A stretch of 64,000 bases of DNA from an uncultured bacterium. Lineage in GTDB: Bacteria > Cyanobacteriota > Vampirovibrionia > Gastranaerophilales > Gastranaerophilaceae. Positions within the stretch are counted from its first letter, which is position 1. Every line of letters begins with the position of its first letter. The stretch covers positions 62,001-126,000 of the forward strand of contig CADAJP010000006.1 of NCBI GenBank assembly GCA_902788345.1. The letters are read 5' to 3'. The notes beneath the pieces are model-generated. The model was not told the DNA's origin. It saw nothing but the letters and a program-made list of their open reading frames with translations, and made no database searches. Positions 52,308 through 62,505 of the stretch are shown here, in pieces. The translations under genes and the position numbers were made by a program.

Positions 52308-52322
52308 TATCATGTAGAAATG
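52308..52322 (+). promoter_or_regulatory. Leaderless promoter of the short YkgJ gene
   Basis: TATCAT (52308-52313), GTAGAA, ATG at 52320: 6-nt spacing, no SD. It overlaps the -35 zone of the divergent MCE promoter, so the two may compete. Confidence 0.5.
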
Positions 52323-52712
52323 TTAGATTTGCTTAAATCTGTTTTGTATGAATTTTTATCTTATTTTGTACCTCAAAGACAGAGTTACGAAATAACAGGT
52401 CATTGTCTTAAATGCGGTAAATGCTGTAATTATATGTATAGTATGGATACTTATACCGAAAAAGAATTTGAAATAATGCAAAAAATATTTCCCAAATATA
52501 AAAGGTTTTATATAAAAGGGAGGGATGAATACGGAAATCTTATTTTTGCGTGTAAACTTGTTACTCCGGAAGGCTTATGTTCTGATTACAAACACAGGTT
52601 AAGAATGTGTAAAAATTATCCTGCAAAACGTATAAATTACAGGGGACAATTGCACGAAGGGTGTGGGTATAAGGTCAATTTTAAAGAGTTCAAGGATTAT
52701 ATTGAAAAATAA
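52320..52712 (+). CDS. Short YkgJ-type cysteine-cluster protein
   Basis: 130 aa. CLKCGKCCNYMYS near 30-42, then ACKLVTPEGLCSDYKHRLRMC and a final Cys: the metal-chelating CxxCxxCC family also found at 17325-17936. The apparent absence of a 5' leader is shared with the gene upstream of that copy. Function unknown. Confidence 0.75.
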   Translation: MLDLLKSVLYEFLSYFVPQRQSYEITGHCLKCGKCCNYMYSMDTYTEKEFEIMQKIFPKYKRFYIKGRDEYGNLIFACKLVTPEGLCSDYKHRLRMCKNYPAKRINYRGQLHEGCGYKVNFKEFKDYIEK

Positions 52713-52822
52713 AAAAGATTATAAATTCTGCAGGTCAAATTTTAACTATTGTAAATAATATTGTAATAATCCCGCATAATTTTTTTTTATGTGTTTTCAT
52801 ATAACAAAGGGATTTCAAAAAT

Positions 52823-54304
52823 ATGATAAATTCTGTTGGGATGGATAACATCAAAACAAGTATTTTTTATATAAATGATTTTCACGGAAAGTCTATAAAT
52901 ATGGAAAAAACGGTTGCGGCTTCCCGTTCTTTTGATTTTCAGAATAAGCAGAAGAAAGATACAGATACCCTGAAATTATCCTCCGGAGATGTTATGGTCG
53001 GCGAGGATGTTTTAATTAATAAGGCAGCTGTTTTGTTTCAAAATTTTATAGGTATAAGTTCATCAGCTATTGGAAATCATGAACACGATATGCAGGGAAG
53101 AGTCGAAAAGGTTCTTCCCTTTGTTAAATATAATTTACTTGCAAACAACGTAAAAATTAATCCGAGAAGTCCGTGGGGAAGAGTTGTAAAATCATCTGTT
53201 GTAGAAGAGATTAACGGTCATAAATACGGTATAATCGGAACAACTCCAATCGATTTATATACAAGAACAAAGTTAGGAACACTTCAAAGGGATATAAGTG
53301 TTGATGATGCCAAAACAACCCTGTATGATATACAGCTGGAAGCCGATAAATTAAAAAAACAGGGAGTAAATAAAGTAATTTTATTATCTCACCTTGGCAA
53401 CAAGCTGGAAAAAATCGTAGCAAAAGAAACTTCCGGTGTAGATGTTATTCTTGGCGGTCATTCTCATGATTTGATTTTTGATGTTAAAGAAGGCGAAAAT
53501 CTCTTCTATAACAAAGATGGAGAACCTGTTATTATTACGCAGGCCGGGAAAGATGGCAAAAACTTCGGGATTCTGAATTTAGAGTTTGATAAGAATGGTA
53601 TAATTAAAAAAGTTCAGAATAATATAGGTTATACAAAAAATTTCCACAGGGATATGCCTGTAAAATATGTATTTGACAAACTTTTTGGCAATAATAAAGT
53701 TTATGGGGTTATAAATTCGGCTCCGCCCGAGCCTGAAAGATATTTGGTTTCACCGAATGCTCATGGAAACTTCATAGCTGATTGTATGAAAGATGATTTG
53801 AACTGTGATATTGCTTTAATTCAGGCTGCAAATATCAGAGGGTATTTTGAAAAAGGCGAAATTGATGAACGTATGATAAATGATATTTTGCCGTTTAAAA
53901 ATGAATTATATAAAATAAAATACAGCGAAAAAGATATTGTGGATGCAATAAAATTTTCCTGCGAAAAATCGTTCTCTTCAAGTGCAAATAAGCCCGGGAT
54001 TTTTTATGTGTCAGGGTTAGAATATACGGTTTCCGGTACCGGTAAATTAACATCTATGGCATATATAGATAAAAAGGGTAAAAAACATTCTATAAATGTT
54101 GAAAATCCAAGAAGTGATAAATTTTATACTACCGTAATAAATGACTATTGTGCTCAGGGTAATGATAAACTTACAATGCTGAATCGTCCTGAACAAATTA
54201 TAGATAAATGTGCCATAGATTCAGGGGTATGTGTTGCCCATATTATAGAAAGAGCTAAAACTCCTATAGATATTAAGGATGACGGCAGAATTAAGATTCT
54301 TTAG
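52823..54304 (+). CDS. 5'-nucleotidase / metallophosphoesterase (UshA-like)
   Basis: 493 aa. Metal motifs FYINDFHGKS (about 15-24), SSGDVMVGED, IGNHEHD, LLSHLGN and GGHSHD are in place, followed by the 5'-nucleotidase C-terminal domain (about 300-480, substrate Phe/Tyr stack region). Relatives are exported, but no signal peptide is visible here, so it is cytosolic or leaves by a non-Sec route. SD AAAGGGA; an ATG 18 nt later is possible. Confidence 0.85.
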   Translation: MINSVGMDNIKTSIFYINDFHGKSINMEKTVAASRSFDFQNKQKKDTDTLKLSSGDVMVGEDVLINKAAVLFQNFIGISSSAIGNHEHDMQGRVEKVLPFVKYNLLANNVKINPRSPWGRVVKSSVVEEINGHKYGIIGTTPIDLYTRTKLGTLQRDISVDDAKTTLYDIQLEADKLKKQGVNKVILLSHLGNKLEKIVAKETSGVDVILGGHSHDLIFDVKEGENLFYNKDGEPVIITQAGKDGKNFGILNLEFDKNGIIKKVQNNIGYTKNFHRDMPVKYVFDKLFGNNKVYGVINSAPPEPERYLVSPNAHGNFIADCMKDDLNCDIALIQAANIRGYFEKGEIDERMINDILPFKNELYKIKYSEKDIVDAIKFSCEKSFSSSANKPGIFYVSGLEYTVSGTGKLTSMAYIDKKGKKHSINVENPRSDKFYTTVINDYCAQGNDKLTMLNRPEQIIDKCAIDSGVCVAHIIERAKTPIDIKDDGRIKIL

Positions 54305-55055
54305 CCAAATACTCCCTGACGATTTTTGTAAGCCCGTTAAAATATGTCAAATTTAATATTTCCTGTGCATATCCGCTTAAACATGTTAATGCTAGTACAA
54401 ATATCAGATTGAATAATCTTGTATTGCATACATACGGTATTTTAAACAGATATTTAAAACACATAAATACGCAAAAGAATAATATAATAAATTGAAAAAT
54501 CAATAGAAATACCTTTATATAGGTGCCTTTGATTATTTTGAATATTAATGTGGGATTAAATAAAAATTTTCGGTATTTAAAATTTTGTGAAAATAGTATA
54601 AAAATTGCGTTAAAAAACGGCAGTAACATTAATACAAGATACCCTACCATTTTGCTTTTTAAGGGAACTGTTCCGATTATTATCCCCAGCAAAATACAAA
54701 ATATTATAAAATATGTTATCCAAATTATTATAAACGGTAATATTTTTGCAAATATCATAAAACAATCCATTGAGATTGTCGGAAGCGGAGATTCCTCATT
54801 TTCTAAAAGCTTGTTAGCGTATTTAAACTTGTATCCCGTAAAAAATATAGCCAGCATTATTGCCAAAATTGAAAATCCGATAATGTATTCGCTTCTTGGG
54901 GCAGAGAAAACAGAATATAAAGAATTACCTATAAATAAAGATGTAATATTTACAAACGCAACAGCCATAATTCCTGTCAATGCAAAAATTGACAAGTGAG
55001 TTGCTTTATTGTCTTCTCCTCTATATAAGTCTTTAACGGATTCTAAAATATTCAT
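54291..55055 (-). CDS. Polytopic membrane protein (DUF4013/Yip1-like)
   Basis: 254 aa from MNILESVKDLYRG (a TTG 12 nt upstream is rejected; GGAAGAGAG lies before this ATG). Six or so hydrophobic helices with a short soluble N-terminus; no charged catalytic motifs. Topology is like the DUF4013/Yip1 groups. Its 3' end overlaps the convergent nucleotidase gene by 14 nt. Confidence 0.6.
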   Translation of the reverse strand: MNILESVKDLYRGEDNKATHLSIFALTGIMAVAFVNITSLFIGNSLYSVFSAPRSEYIIGFSILAIMLAIFFTGYKFKYANKLLENEESPLPTISMDCFMIFAKILPFIIIWITYFIIFCILLGIIIGTVPLKSKMVGYLVLMLLPFFNAIFILFSQNFKYRKFLFNPTLIFKIIKGTYIKVFLLIFQFIILFFCVFMCFKYLFKIPYVCNTRLFNLIFVLALTCLSGYAQEILNLTYFNGLTKIVREYLAKES

Positions 55056-55110
55056 TCTCTCTTCCAATAATTATATTATAAACTTAAAACTATCCAAAGG
55101 GCAATAATAT

Positions 55111-55803
55111 TTAGATATTGCAAAATGGGCTTTTTTCATCTGCATATATAATATTGCATCCTTGATTAATAATTTCTTTTATGACGGGTAAAATTATTAT
55201 TTCGCTTTCAAAATGACCTATGTCGTATATGGCAATCGGACTGTGGAGTGCTGTGTGGAATTTCAAATCTCCCGTAACCAGACAATCTGCACCATTTTCT
55301 TTGGCATCTTGTATGAATTCACTACCTGATCCTGAACAGAATGCAATTTTGTGAAATTGTTTTATTCCGGAATTATTTATGATTCTTGCATATGGTGAAA
55401 TTTTTCTGATAATATTTGAAAATTCCTCAATTGTAAACTTGTTTTCTATAAATCTCAAATATTCGTGGTTTGATTGAATTTTATATTGTTCTAATCCGAG
55501 TTTAGCGATTAAAGTATCGGTTGTTCCGCCATTTGCTTTATCTAAATTTGTATGAGCACAGTATATATTTATATCAGACCATTCTGTCGGCACATAAAAA
55601 CAAGGGTGATGTGAAATAATCATATCGCAGTTTTGTTCTTTTGCCTGCTTAATAATGTTGTTAGTTACGGTAAGACACAGCATAACTTTGTTGATTTCAT
55701 TGTATCCTTCGACCTCTACCGCCCAGCCTGAACAGTCCCACTCTTCCTGCGTATATTCAGGAGCAAACTCTTGTATCTTTCTTGTTATTTCGTACTTATC
55801 CAT
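55111..55803 (-). CDS. NIF3-like metal-dependent protein (DUF34)
   Basis: 230 aa. SHHPCFY (His-rich motif), YCAHTNLDKANGGT (metal site), CSGSGSEFIQDAKENGADCLVTGD and GHFESE near the end match NIF3/GTP-cyclohydrolase-1-type-2 family members. Biochemical role is unresolved in most bacteria. It overlaps coaBC by 19 nt. Confidence 0.88.
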   Translation of the reverse strand: MDKYEITRKIQEFAPEYTQEEWDCSGWAVEVEGYNEINKVMLCLTVTNNIIKQAKEQNCDMIISHHPCFYVPTEWSDINIYCAHTNLDKANGGTTDTLIAKLGLEQYKIQSNHEYLRFIENKFTIEEFSNIIRKISPYARIINNSGIKQFHKIAFCSGSGSEFIQDAKENGADCLVTGDLKFHTALHSPIAIYDIGHFESEIIILPVIKEIINQGCNIIYADEKSPFCNI

Positions 55804-56963
55804 TCCAGTATCTTTCTTGCAATAACCTTTTTTGATGCTTTCTCAAATTTATTTATGTTACCTTCTTTGTCAAGTATTATAACTTCGTTATCATTAGAAT
55901 TAAATCCTATATCCCGTCTTGAAATGTCATTTGCAACAAGATAATCGCATCCTTTTTTTTCTATTTTTGATTTTGCATTTTCTGTTAAGTTTTCACTTTC
56001 CGCACAAAAGCCGACAACAACCTGTGATGTTTTATTTTTGCATAATTCAGCTAAAATATCGGGATTTTTAACAAGTTCAAGTGTGATAGTTTCTTCGTTT
56101 CCTTTTTTTAATTTTTGATCCGAATAATTCTTTACCCTGTAATCAGCTACAGCTGCTGACATTATCAAATAATTTGTATTGCCAAATTCTTCATAAATTG
56201 CGTTTTGCATTTCTATAGCCGATTTTACTTTTACTGTTTTGAACGGACATTCAAAATCTTTTGTCGTTATCAAAACCACTTGCGCTCCCATATCATAGGC
56301 TGCTTTAGCTATTGATAATCCCATTTTGCCGGAAGAATAATTTGAAATATATCTTACAGGGTCAATGTCTTCAATTGTTCCACCGGCGGTTACTACGACT
56401 TTTTGATCTTTAAGTTTATCTGAATAATTCAGGGCTTCATCAACAGCGTTGTAGATTTTTTCTAGCGAACACAGTCTGCCCTTTCCTGTGTATCCGCACG
56501 CAAGAAAACCTGTTTCGGGTTCTAATATTTCAGCCCCGCGCGTTTCTAATTTCTTAATATTTTCTTTTACTCCTTCATTTTGCCACATCTTGCAATTCAT
56601 TGCAGGTGCAATAATCATTTTTTTAGAAAATGCACAGGCTATTGATGTTAATAAATTGTCAGCAATTCCTTGTGCAATTTTACTTATCGTGTTGGCCGTT
56701 GCAGGTGCAATCAGCATAATATCTGCCCAGTCTGACAGTGATATGTGTTCAGGTTTCCAGTCTTTTATGTCAAATTCTTCAATGAAAACATTATTCTGAG
56801 TAAGGTTTTGCAGGGTTAATTTTGTAACAAAATTTAGTGCATTCGGGGTGCAGACAACTTTAACTTCTGCACCTGATTTTTTAAAGTCACGAATAAGAGC
56901 ACAGATTTTGTATGCTGCTATTCCGCCTGTTATACCTATTAAAATGTTTTTATTTTGTATCAT
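55785..56963 (-). CDS. coaBC: Bifunctional CoaBC (PPC synthetase/decarboxylase)
   Basis: 392 aa. CoaC flavoprotein half: ITGGIAAYKICALIRD, ATANTISKIAQGIADNLLTS and the PAMNCKMW proton-donor loop. CoaB half: TAGGTIEDIDPVRYISNYSSG (about 190-210) and KNPDILAEL. Two steps of coenzyme A synthesis. It overlaps gmk by 14 nt and NIF3 by 19 nt, so the three form a tight operon. Confidence 0.94.
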   Translation of the reverse strand: MIQNKNILIGITGGIAAYKICALIRDFKKSGAEVKVVCTPNALNFVTKLTLQNLTQNNVFIEEFDIKDWKPEHISLSDWADIMLIAPATANTISKIAQGIADNLLTSIACAFSKKMIIAPAMNCKMWQNEGVKENIKKLETRGAEILEPETGFLACGYTGKGRLCSLEKIYNAVDEALNYSDKLKDQKVVVTAGGTIEDIDPVRYISNYSSGKMGLSIAKAAYDMGAQVVLITTKDFECPFKTVKVKSAIEMQNAIYEEFGNTNYLIMSAAVADYRVKNYSDQKLKKGNEETITLELVKNPDILAELCKNKTSQVVVGFCAESENLTENAKSKIEKKGCDYLVANDISRRDIGFNSNDNEVIILDKEGNINKFEKASKKVIARKILEWISTK

Positions 56964-57510
56964 TTGATTTTACAATGCTTTCAATTTCATTAACTACACG
57001 TTCAATATTGTCATTTATAACCGTATAATCATAATTTTTTGAGCGTTCAAGTTCTATTTTAACTTGTGCAAGGCGTTTTTGTATGGTTTCTTCGTCTTCT
57101 GTGTGGCGTCCGCGCAGGCGTTTTTCAAGTTCCTCAACACTTGGCGGAGCTATAAAAATTAAAACAGCTTCCGGCATTTTTTCTTTCACCTGCAGGGCTC
57201 CGTTGGTTTCAATTTCAAGTATTATATTAAAACCTTCTTCAAATTTTTCTTTTATGTATCTTTTTTTGGTTCCGTAATAATTATCCGCGAACTGTGCATA
57301 TTCCAAAAATTTTTCTTCTTGAATATTATTTTCAAACTGTTCTTTGGTTATAAAAAAATAATTTACTCCGTCAACTTCTCCCTGACGAGGTTTTCTTGTG
57401 GTGCAGGAAACAGACAAAATAAAGTCTTTATTCCGTTTCATAAATTCATTTATAACAGTGCCTTTGCCGACACCTGAACATCCTGAAATTACAAATAATT
57501 TTTTATTCAT
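56950..57510 (-). CDS. gmk: Guanylate kinase
   Basis: 186 aa. P-loop SGCSGVGKGTVI (8-19), VSCTTRKPRQGEVDGVNYFF, IETNGALQVKEKMPEAV and RLRGRHTEDEETIQKRL are diagnostic. Converts GMP to GDP. Its ATG is 6 nt after TATAAT and has no SD, making it a housekeeping gene with a probable leaderless mRNA. The -35 region falls inside an octamer repeat tract. Confidence 0.95.
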   Translation of the reverse strand: MNKKLFVISGCSGVGKGTVINEFMKRNKDFILSVSCTTRKPRQGEVDGVNYFFITKEQFENNIQEEKFLEYAQFADNYYGTKKRYIKEKFEEGFNIILEIETNGALQVKEKMPEAVLIFIAPPSVEELEKRLRGRHTEDEETIQKRLAQVKIELERSKNYDYTVINDNIERVVNEIESIVKSNDTK

Positions 57511-57522
57511 GTAAAAATTATA
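57508..57522 (-). promoter_or_regulatory. Leaderless promoter of gmk
   Basis: Minus-strand TATAAT (57517-57522), TTTTAC, ATG (57510-57508). The -35 would lie at about 57540-57545, within the octamer repeats. Confidence 0.55.
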
Positions 57523-57527
57523 GCATA

Positions 57528-57561
57528 AAAGGGAATAAGGGAATAGGGGAATAAGTTATTT
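57528..57561. repeat. Octamer-repeat element, copy 3
   Basis: AGGGAATA, AGGGAATA, GGGGAATA, then AG-TTATTTA. It covers the -35 zone of gmk. The string GGAATAGGGGAATAAG is the exact complement of part of the right arm of copy 1 (14137-14152). Confidence 0.65.
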
Positions 57562-57692
57562 ACGGTATTATAATTTAAAATGTATTTTTCATTTTTTTAT
57601 TCTAAATAATTAATTTTTCCTTAACTTTCTAAAATTTTATAAAAAGTTGTTATATAAATAATATAAGGTTAGTTAAAAGGAGGACTTATATC

Positions 57693-57977
57693 ATGATAAA
57701 ACCATTAGGTGACAGAATTGTTATTAAAGTTATTGAGGACACAGAACAAACATCAGGCGGAATTTTTATTCCTGACAGTGCAAAAGAAAAACCTCAAAAA
57801 GGTGAAGTTATTGCAGTAGGTTTAGGTAAACCAAATGATAAAGGTGAAAGACAACCTATGGATGTTAAAGTCGGCGATAAAATTTTATATGCAAAATATG
57901 CAGGAACTGATGTTAAAGTTGACGGAGCTGAATACAAAATTTTATCAGTAAATGATGCGTTAGCAATAATTGAGTAG
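57693..57977 (+). CDS. groES: Co-chaperonin GroES
   Basis: 94 aa. [20 protein letters not shown], mobile loop [41 protein letters not shown] end. Caps the GroEL ring. Strong SD AAGGAGG. No CIRCE inverted repeat is visible upstream, so HrcA control is not evident. groEL follows after a 130-nt spacer with a palindromic octamer element. Confidence 0.97.
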   Translation: MIKPLGDRIVIKVIEDTEQTSGGIFIPDSAKEKPQKGEVIAVGLGKPNDKGERQPMDVKVGDKILYAKYAGTDVKVDGAEYKILSVNDALAIIE

Positions 57978-57980
57978 AAG

Positions 57981-59757
<1,777 letters not shown>

Positions 59758-59782
59758 TAATCATAAAGTCAAAGTTAAAAAT

Positions 59783-59816
59783 AAAAAAGGCATCGGATTT
59801 TTCCGATGTCTTTTTT
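59783..59816 (+). terminator. Terminator of groESL
   Basis: A stem of about 12 bp (GGCATCGG facing CCGATGTC plus A/T extension), 5- to 6-nt loop, long T run. Confidence 0.85.
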
Positions 59817-59852
59817 TAAGCAAAAAATATATTTTCGTGGTTTATTGTTTTT

Positions 59853-60617
59853 ATGGAAGTGAATTTTAATACAAATAAAGTTTCTTTTAAGGCAGGACTT
59901 ACTCCTGTGTTGCGAAAAGAAATTCAGCATACTGATTGCAAAGCAGTCCAAAATATTATAAAAGATACATTTGAAACTGAAGCTGATTTTGCAGGGAATA
60001 AACTTTTGGCAAAATTGATGCATGATTCTTTAAATATTTGCAGACAAATCAGTGAAAAATATAAACTTCCCTTTGATATTTATCCGCCGAAGATAAAAGT
60101 TTATAATAATCAAGAGCTTGCATCTTATGAAGATGTTCATTTCGGATTTTGCATAGGCGAAAAATTTAAAGTATTAAAAAAAGAACCCGAATACCCTGTC
60201 CGTTCTGTTTTTATCAAAAATATAAAAGATAGTGCATCTATTTTTAATGATAGTGTGGATAAGTGGTATAAGATGAATATCATATCTTCAGATTCGGTAT
60301 TTTTGCCTTTTTTACATGAACTTATGCACAATATACATATGAAACTTGTATTTGATAAATCAGGTTATGACAAAGGTTTAATTGAAATGAAAAAGATGTC
60401 CGGTCAAATGCCGTCTTTTGACAGGTGTATAATAAGAGATGAAATAGGTGAATATGCAAGTAAATCAAAAGCCGAATTGTTTCCTGAAGTTGTTTCGAAA
60501 TTAATTTGTGAATCCATGGATGAAGATAATATTATTACAAAAAATCCTATGGATAATCTGAAAAATTTACCTGAATTCATCCGGAGTTTTATAAAAAATC
60601 AAATAGGAATTTTATAA
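59853..60617 (+). CDS. HExxH metallopeptidase-like protein with F-K-A-G leader
   Basis: 254 aa. Leader MEVNFNTNKVSFKAG (F12-G15). Zinc motif FLHELMHNIHMK gives H155, E156 and H159; downstream SKAELFPEVVSKL supplies a likely third Glu. The same HExxH plus ELF plan occurs at 15210-16028 (HEFTHYIH; PTELFARL). No signal peptide or TM. Candidate peptidase, possibly exported by the route the F-x-G leader specifies. It has no evident SD. Confidence 0.6.
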   Translation: MEVNFNTNKVSFKAGLTPVLRKEIQHTDCKAVQNIIKDTFETEADFAGNKLLAKLMHDSLNICRQISEKYKLPFDIYPPKIKVYNNQELASYEDVHFGFCIGEKFKVLKKEPEYPVRSVFIKNIKDSASIFNDSVDKWYKMNIISSDSVFLPFLHELMHNIHMKLVFDKSGYDKGLIEMKKMSGQMPSFDRCIIRDEIGEYASKSKAELFPEVVSKLICESMDEDNIITKNPMDNLKNLPEFIRSFIKNQIGIL

Positions 60618-60619
60618 TT

Positions 60620-60648
60620 TGACAAAATTAATCACAAGTGGTAATATA
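60620..60648 (+). promoter_or_regulatory. Strong promoter of a short transcript
   Basis: Perfect TTGACA (60620-60625), exact 17-nt spacer, TAATAT (60643-60648): one of the best promoters in the window. Confidence 0.65.
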
Positions 60649-60668
60649 CTACAGAGGTAATAAATTAC

Positions 60669-60752
60669 ATGACATTATTATTAAATAAAAAATCAAATAG
60701 CTCATCATCCTCATCATCAAGCAAGCAAATGGCGGGACTTGAGATTTTTTGA
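60669..60752 (+). CDS. 27-aa serine-run small ORF (or sRNA)
   Basis: 27 codons with a run of eight serines in the middle (NSSSSSSSSK) and MAGLEIF at the end. An AGAGG lies 11 nt upstream. It lies between a near-consensus promoter and a terminator, so a 160-nt transcript is likely; whether the peptide or the RNA matters is unclear. Confidence 0.4.
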   Translation: MTLLLNKKSNSSSSSSSSKQMAGLEIF

Positions 60753-60781
60753 TGTGAGTTATTTATAACGAATATAAAAAG

Positions 60782-60813
60782 ATAAAAAGGTTCCGCAAAA
60801 GCGAAGCCTTTTT
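60782..60813 (+). terminator. Terminator of the short transcript
   Basis: AAAAAGGTTCCGC facing GCGAAGCCTTTTT (one mismatch, one wobble), 4-nt loop, T run. Confidence 0.7.
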
Positions 60814-60854
60814 TAGTGTGTAAAAAATAAGACTTGGGAAAATAAGGATACAAA

Positions 60855-62423
60855 ATGGAATTAACAATTAATCAAATCAGAAACAATAAAACAAATAATT
60901 ATCAGCCGAAATTTAAAGGAATTTTAGATGCACCTTTGACATCAGTATTAAGGGTTTTAGACTCAAATGAGATGGCAAATGCGGCGGTGCTTGATTTGGG
61001 GACAATGGTCGCTCCAAGAACTTATTTTGATTCAAAAGAAAGAAACAAATATGCAGGTGCAGAAACTTTTATAAGAGAAATTTGCGGAACATTTATTAAC
61101 TGCTTTTCTGCAGGTATATTTGGCGGACTTATTGCAAAAGCTGTTGTTAAGCATATAGATAAAAATGTTAATATAAATCCGAAAAGCTGGTTTAGTAATG
61201 ATTCATTAAATGTACTAAAATCCGCTTGGGACGGAAGTCAGAATAATACTTACAATTATGTAAAAAATGTTTTAAACGGTATAAGTGCAAAAGATGGTTT
61301 AAAAACCGTAAAATTTTCTGATATAAATTGGGATAAAACACAGTGGTTTGAAGAAGATAAATGGCTAAAATACAGATGGGACAACCCTGTATATGCTAAT
61401 TTGCATAATAAATTAAAAACTGCAGACAGTATAATAAAACATACTGCAAGTCTTATTGATGATAAAAATTTAACTGTTCATGATAAAAAACAGGCATTTG
61501 GTATTATAGAGTCGAGAATAACAAATGGTCTTAAAGCTAATAAAGATATTGAAGTCAAATCGGGTAAATATACTCTTTCTACAAATCTTACAAATCTTAT
61601 AAGAGATATTTATGACTTGGGAAATGATGTGTTTACAAATCCCAAAGTTGATATTCAGGGTGCGTTAAATAAAATTCGAAAAGTAAATAATGCCAAAATT
61701 TTCGGTGCATTGGCTCTTGCTTCAGGTGTAGGTATAAGTGTTCAGAGATTAAACAGAAAATTAACCGAAAAACGCACAGGTCAAAAGGGGTTTGTTGGCG
61801 AAGTTGATTATTTGGACAGGGTAAATAAAGCAAATTCACAGACTGCTTCAGTAGAATCAAATGACAAAAATAAAACACTCTGGGCAAAGAAAATTCTTGC
61901 AAGTGTTGGTATGGCAATGATGGTTATGGGTGTTATGAAAGTTAAAAATCCTGCAGATTTTGTTAAAAAACTGCAGTTTACAGGGCCTGTTTCTACCGGT
62001 AACGCAATTAAAACGGTTTATATGTCAACTATTATAGGAAGATTTTTGGCGGCAGACAGTGATAACGAGCTTCGAGAAACCGTAGTAAGAGATTATTTTG
62101 GTTTCCTAAATTGGCTCGTATTAGGCGGTTTTGCGGCAAAAGGCGTTGCAAATATTCTTGATCCAAAGAAAGAAAACTTATTCAATATTAAAAAAGATGG
62201 CAAAGGTATAATGCACTGGTTAAATGATTTAAGTTTGAAAACTCATACCGAAATTGCATCAAAAGGTGCTGAATTTGCCAAAAAGAATATTTGGAAATTA
62301 AATCTTTCTCATATTGTGGGGCTTGCTTATTCAACCATTATGCTCGGTATTGTTTTACCGAAAATAAATATTTATATGACAAAGCATAAGGCAGAAAAAG
62401 AAAATAAGTCAGAAAAATCATAA
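60855..62423 (+). CDS. F-K-G leader membrane protein, unknown
   Basis: 522 aa. Leader MELTINQIRNNKTNNYQPKF then KG (F20-G22). Hydrophobic stretches are at about 75-96 (FINCFSAGIFGGLIAKAVV), 275-292, 345-365 (ILASVGMAMMVMGVMKV), 410-430 and 480-505 (HIVGLAYSTIMLGIVLPKIN), separated by Lys-rich loops. Unusual for a signal-peptide-free membrane protein; it might insert into a target membrane if exported. SD AAGGA. No family recognised. Confidence 0.6.
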   Translation: MELTINQIRNNKTNNYQPKFKGILDAPLTSVLRVLDSNEMANAAVLDLGTMVAPRTYFDSKERNKYAGAETFIREICGTFINCFSAGIFGGLIAKAVVKHIDKNVNINPKSWFSNDSLNVLKSAWDGSQNNTYNYVKNVLNGISAKDGLKTVKFSDINWDKTQWFEEDKWLKYRWDNPVYANLHNKLKTADSIIKHTASLIDDKNLTVHDKKQAFGIIESRITNGLKANKDIEVKSGKYTLSTNLTNLIRDIYDLGNDVFTNPKVDIQGALNKIRKVNNAKIFGALALASGVGISVQRLNRKLTEKRTGQKGFVGEVDYLDRVNKANSQTASVESNDKNKTLWAKKILASVGMAMMVMGVMKVKNPADFVKKLQFTGPVSTGNAIKTVYMSTIIGRFLAADSDNELRETVVRDYFGFLNWLVLGGFAAKGVANILDPKKENLFNIKKDGKGIMHWLNDLSLKTHTEIASKGAEFAKKNIWKLNLSHIVGLAYSTIMLGIVLPKINIYMTKHKAEKENKSEKS

Positions 62424-62456
62424 AAAATTATTTATATATCGGGTAAATTATTTTCC

Positions 62457-62486
62457 AAGAGTACAAAATTGTACTCTTTTATTTTT
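62457..62486 (+). terminator. Terminator after F-K-G membrane protein
   Basis: Perfect stem AAGAGTACAA / TTGTACTCTT around a 2-nt loop, T-rich tail. Confidence 0.75.
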
Positions 62487-62505
62487 TGTAATAGAATAGT
62501 GCGGT

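Noticed and set aside
57562..57692. CIRCE/HrcA operator before groES
   Set aside because: No TTAGCACTC-N9-GAGTGCTAA or near match is present; the leader is plain AT-rich sequence.
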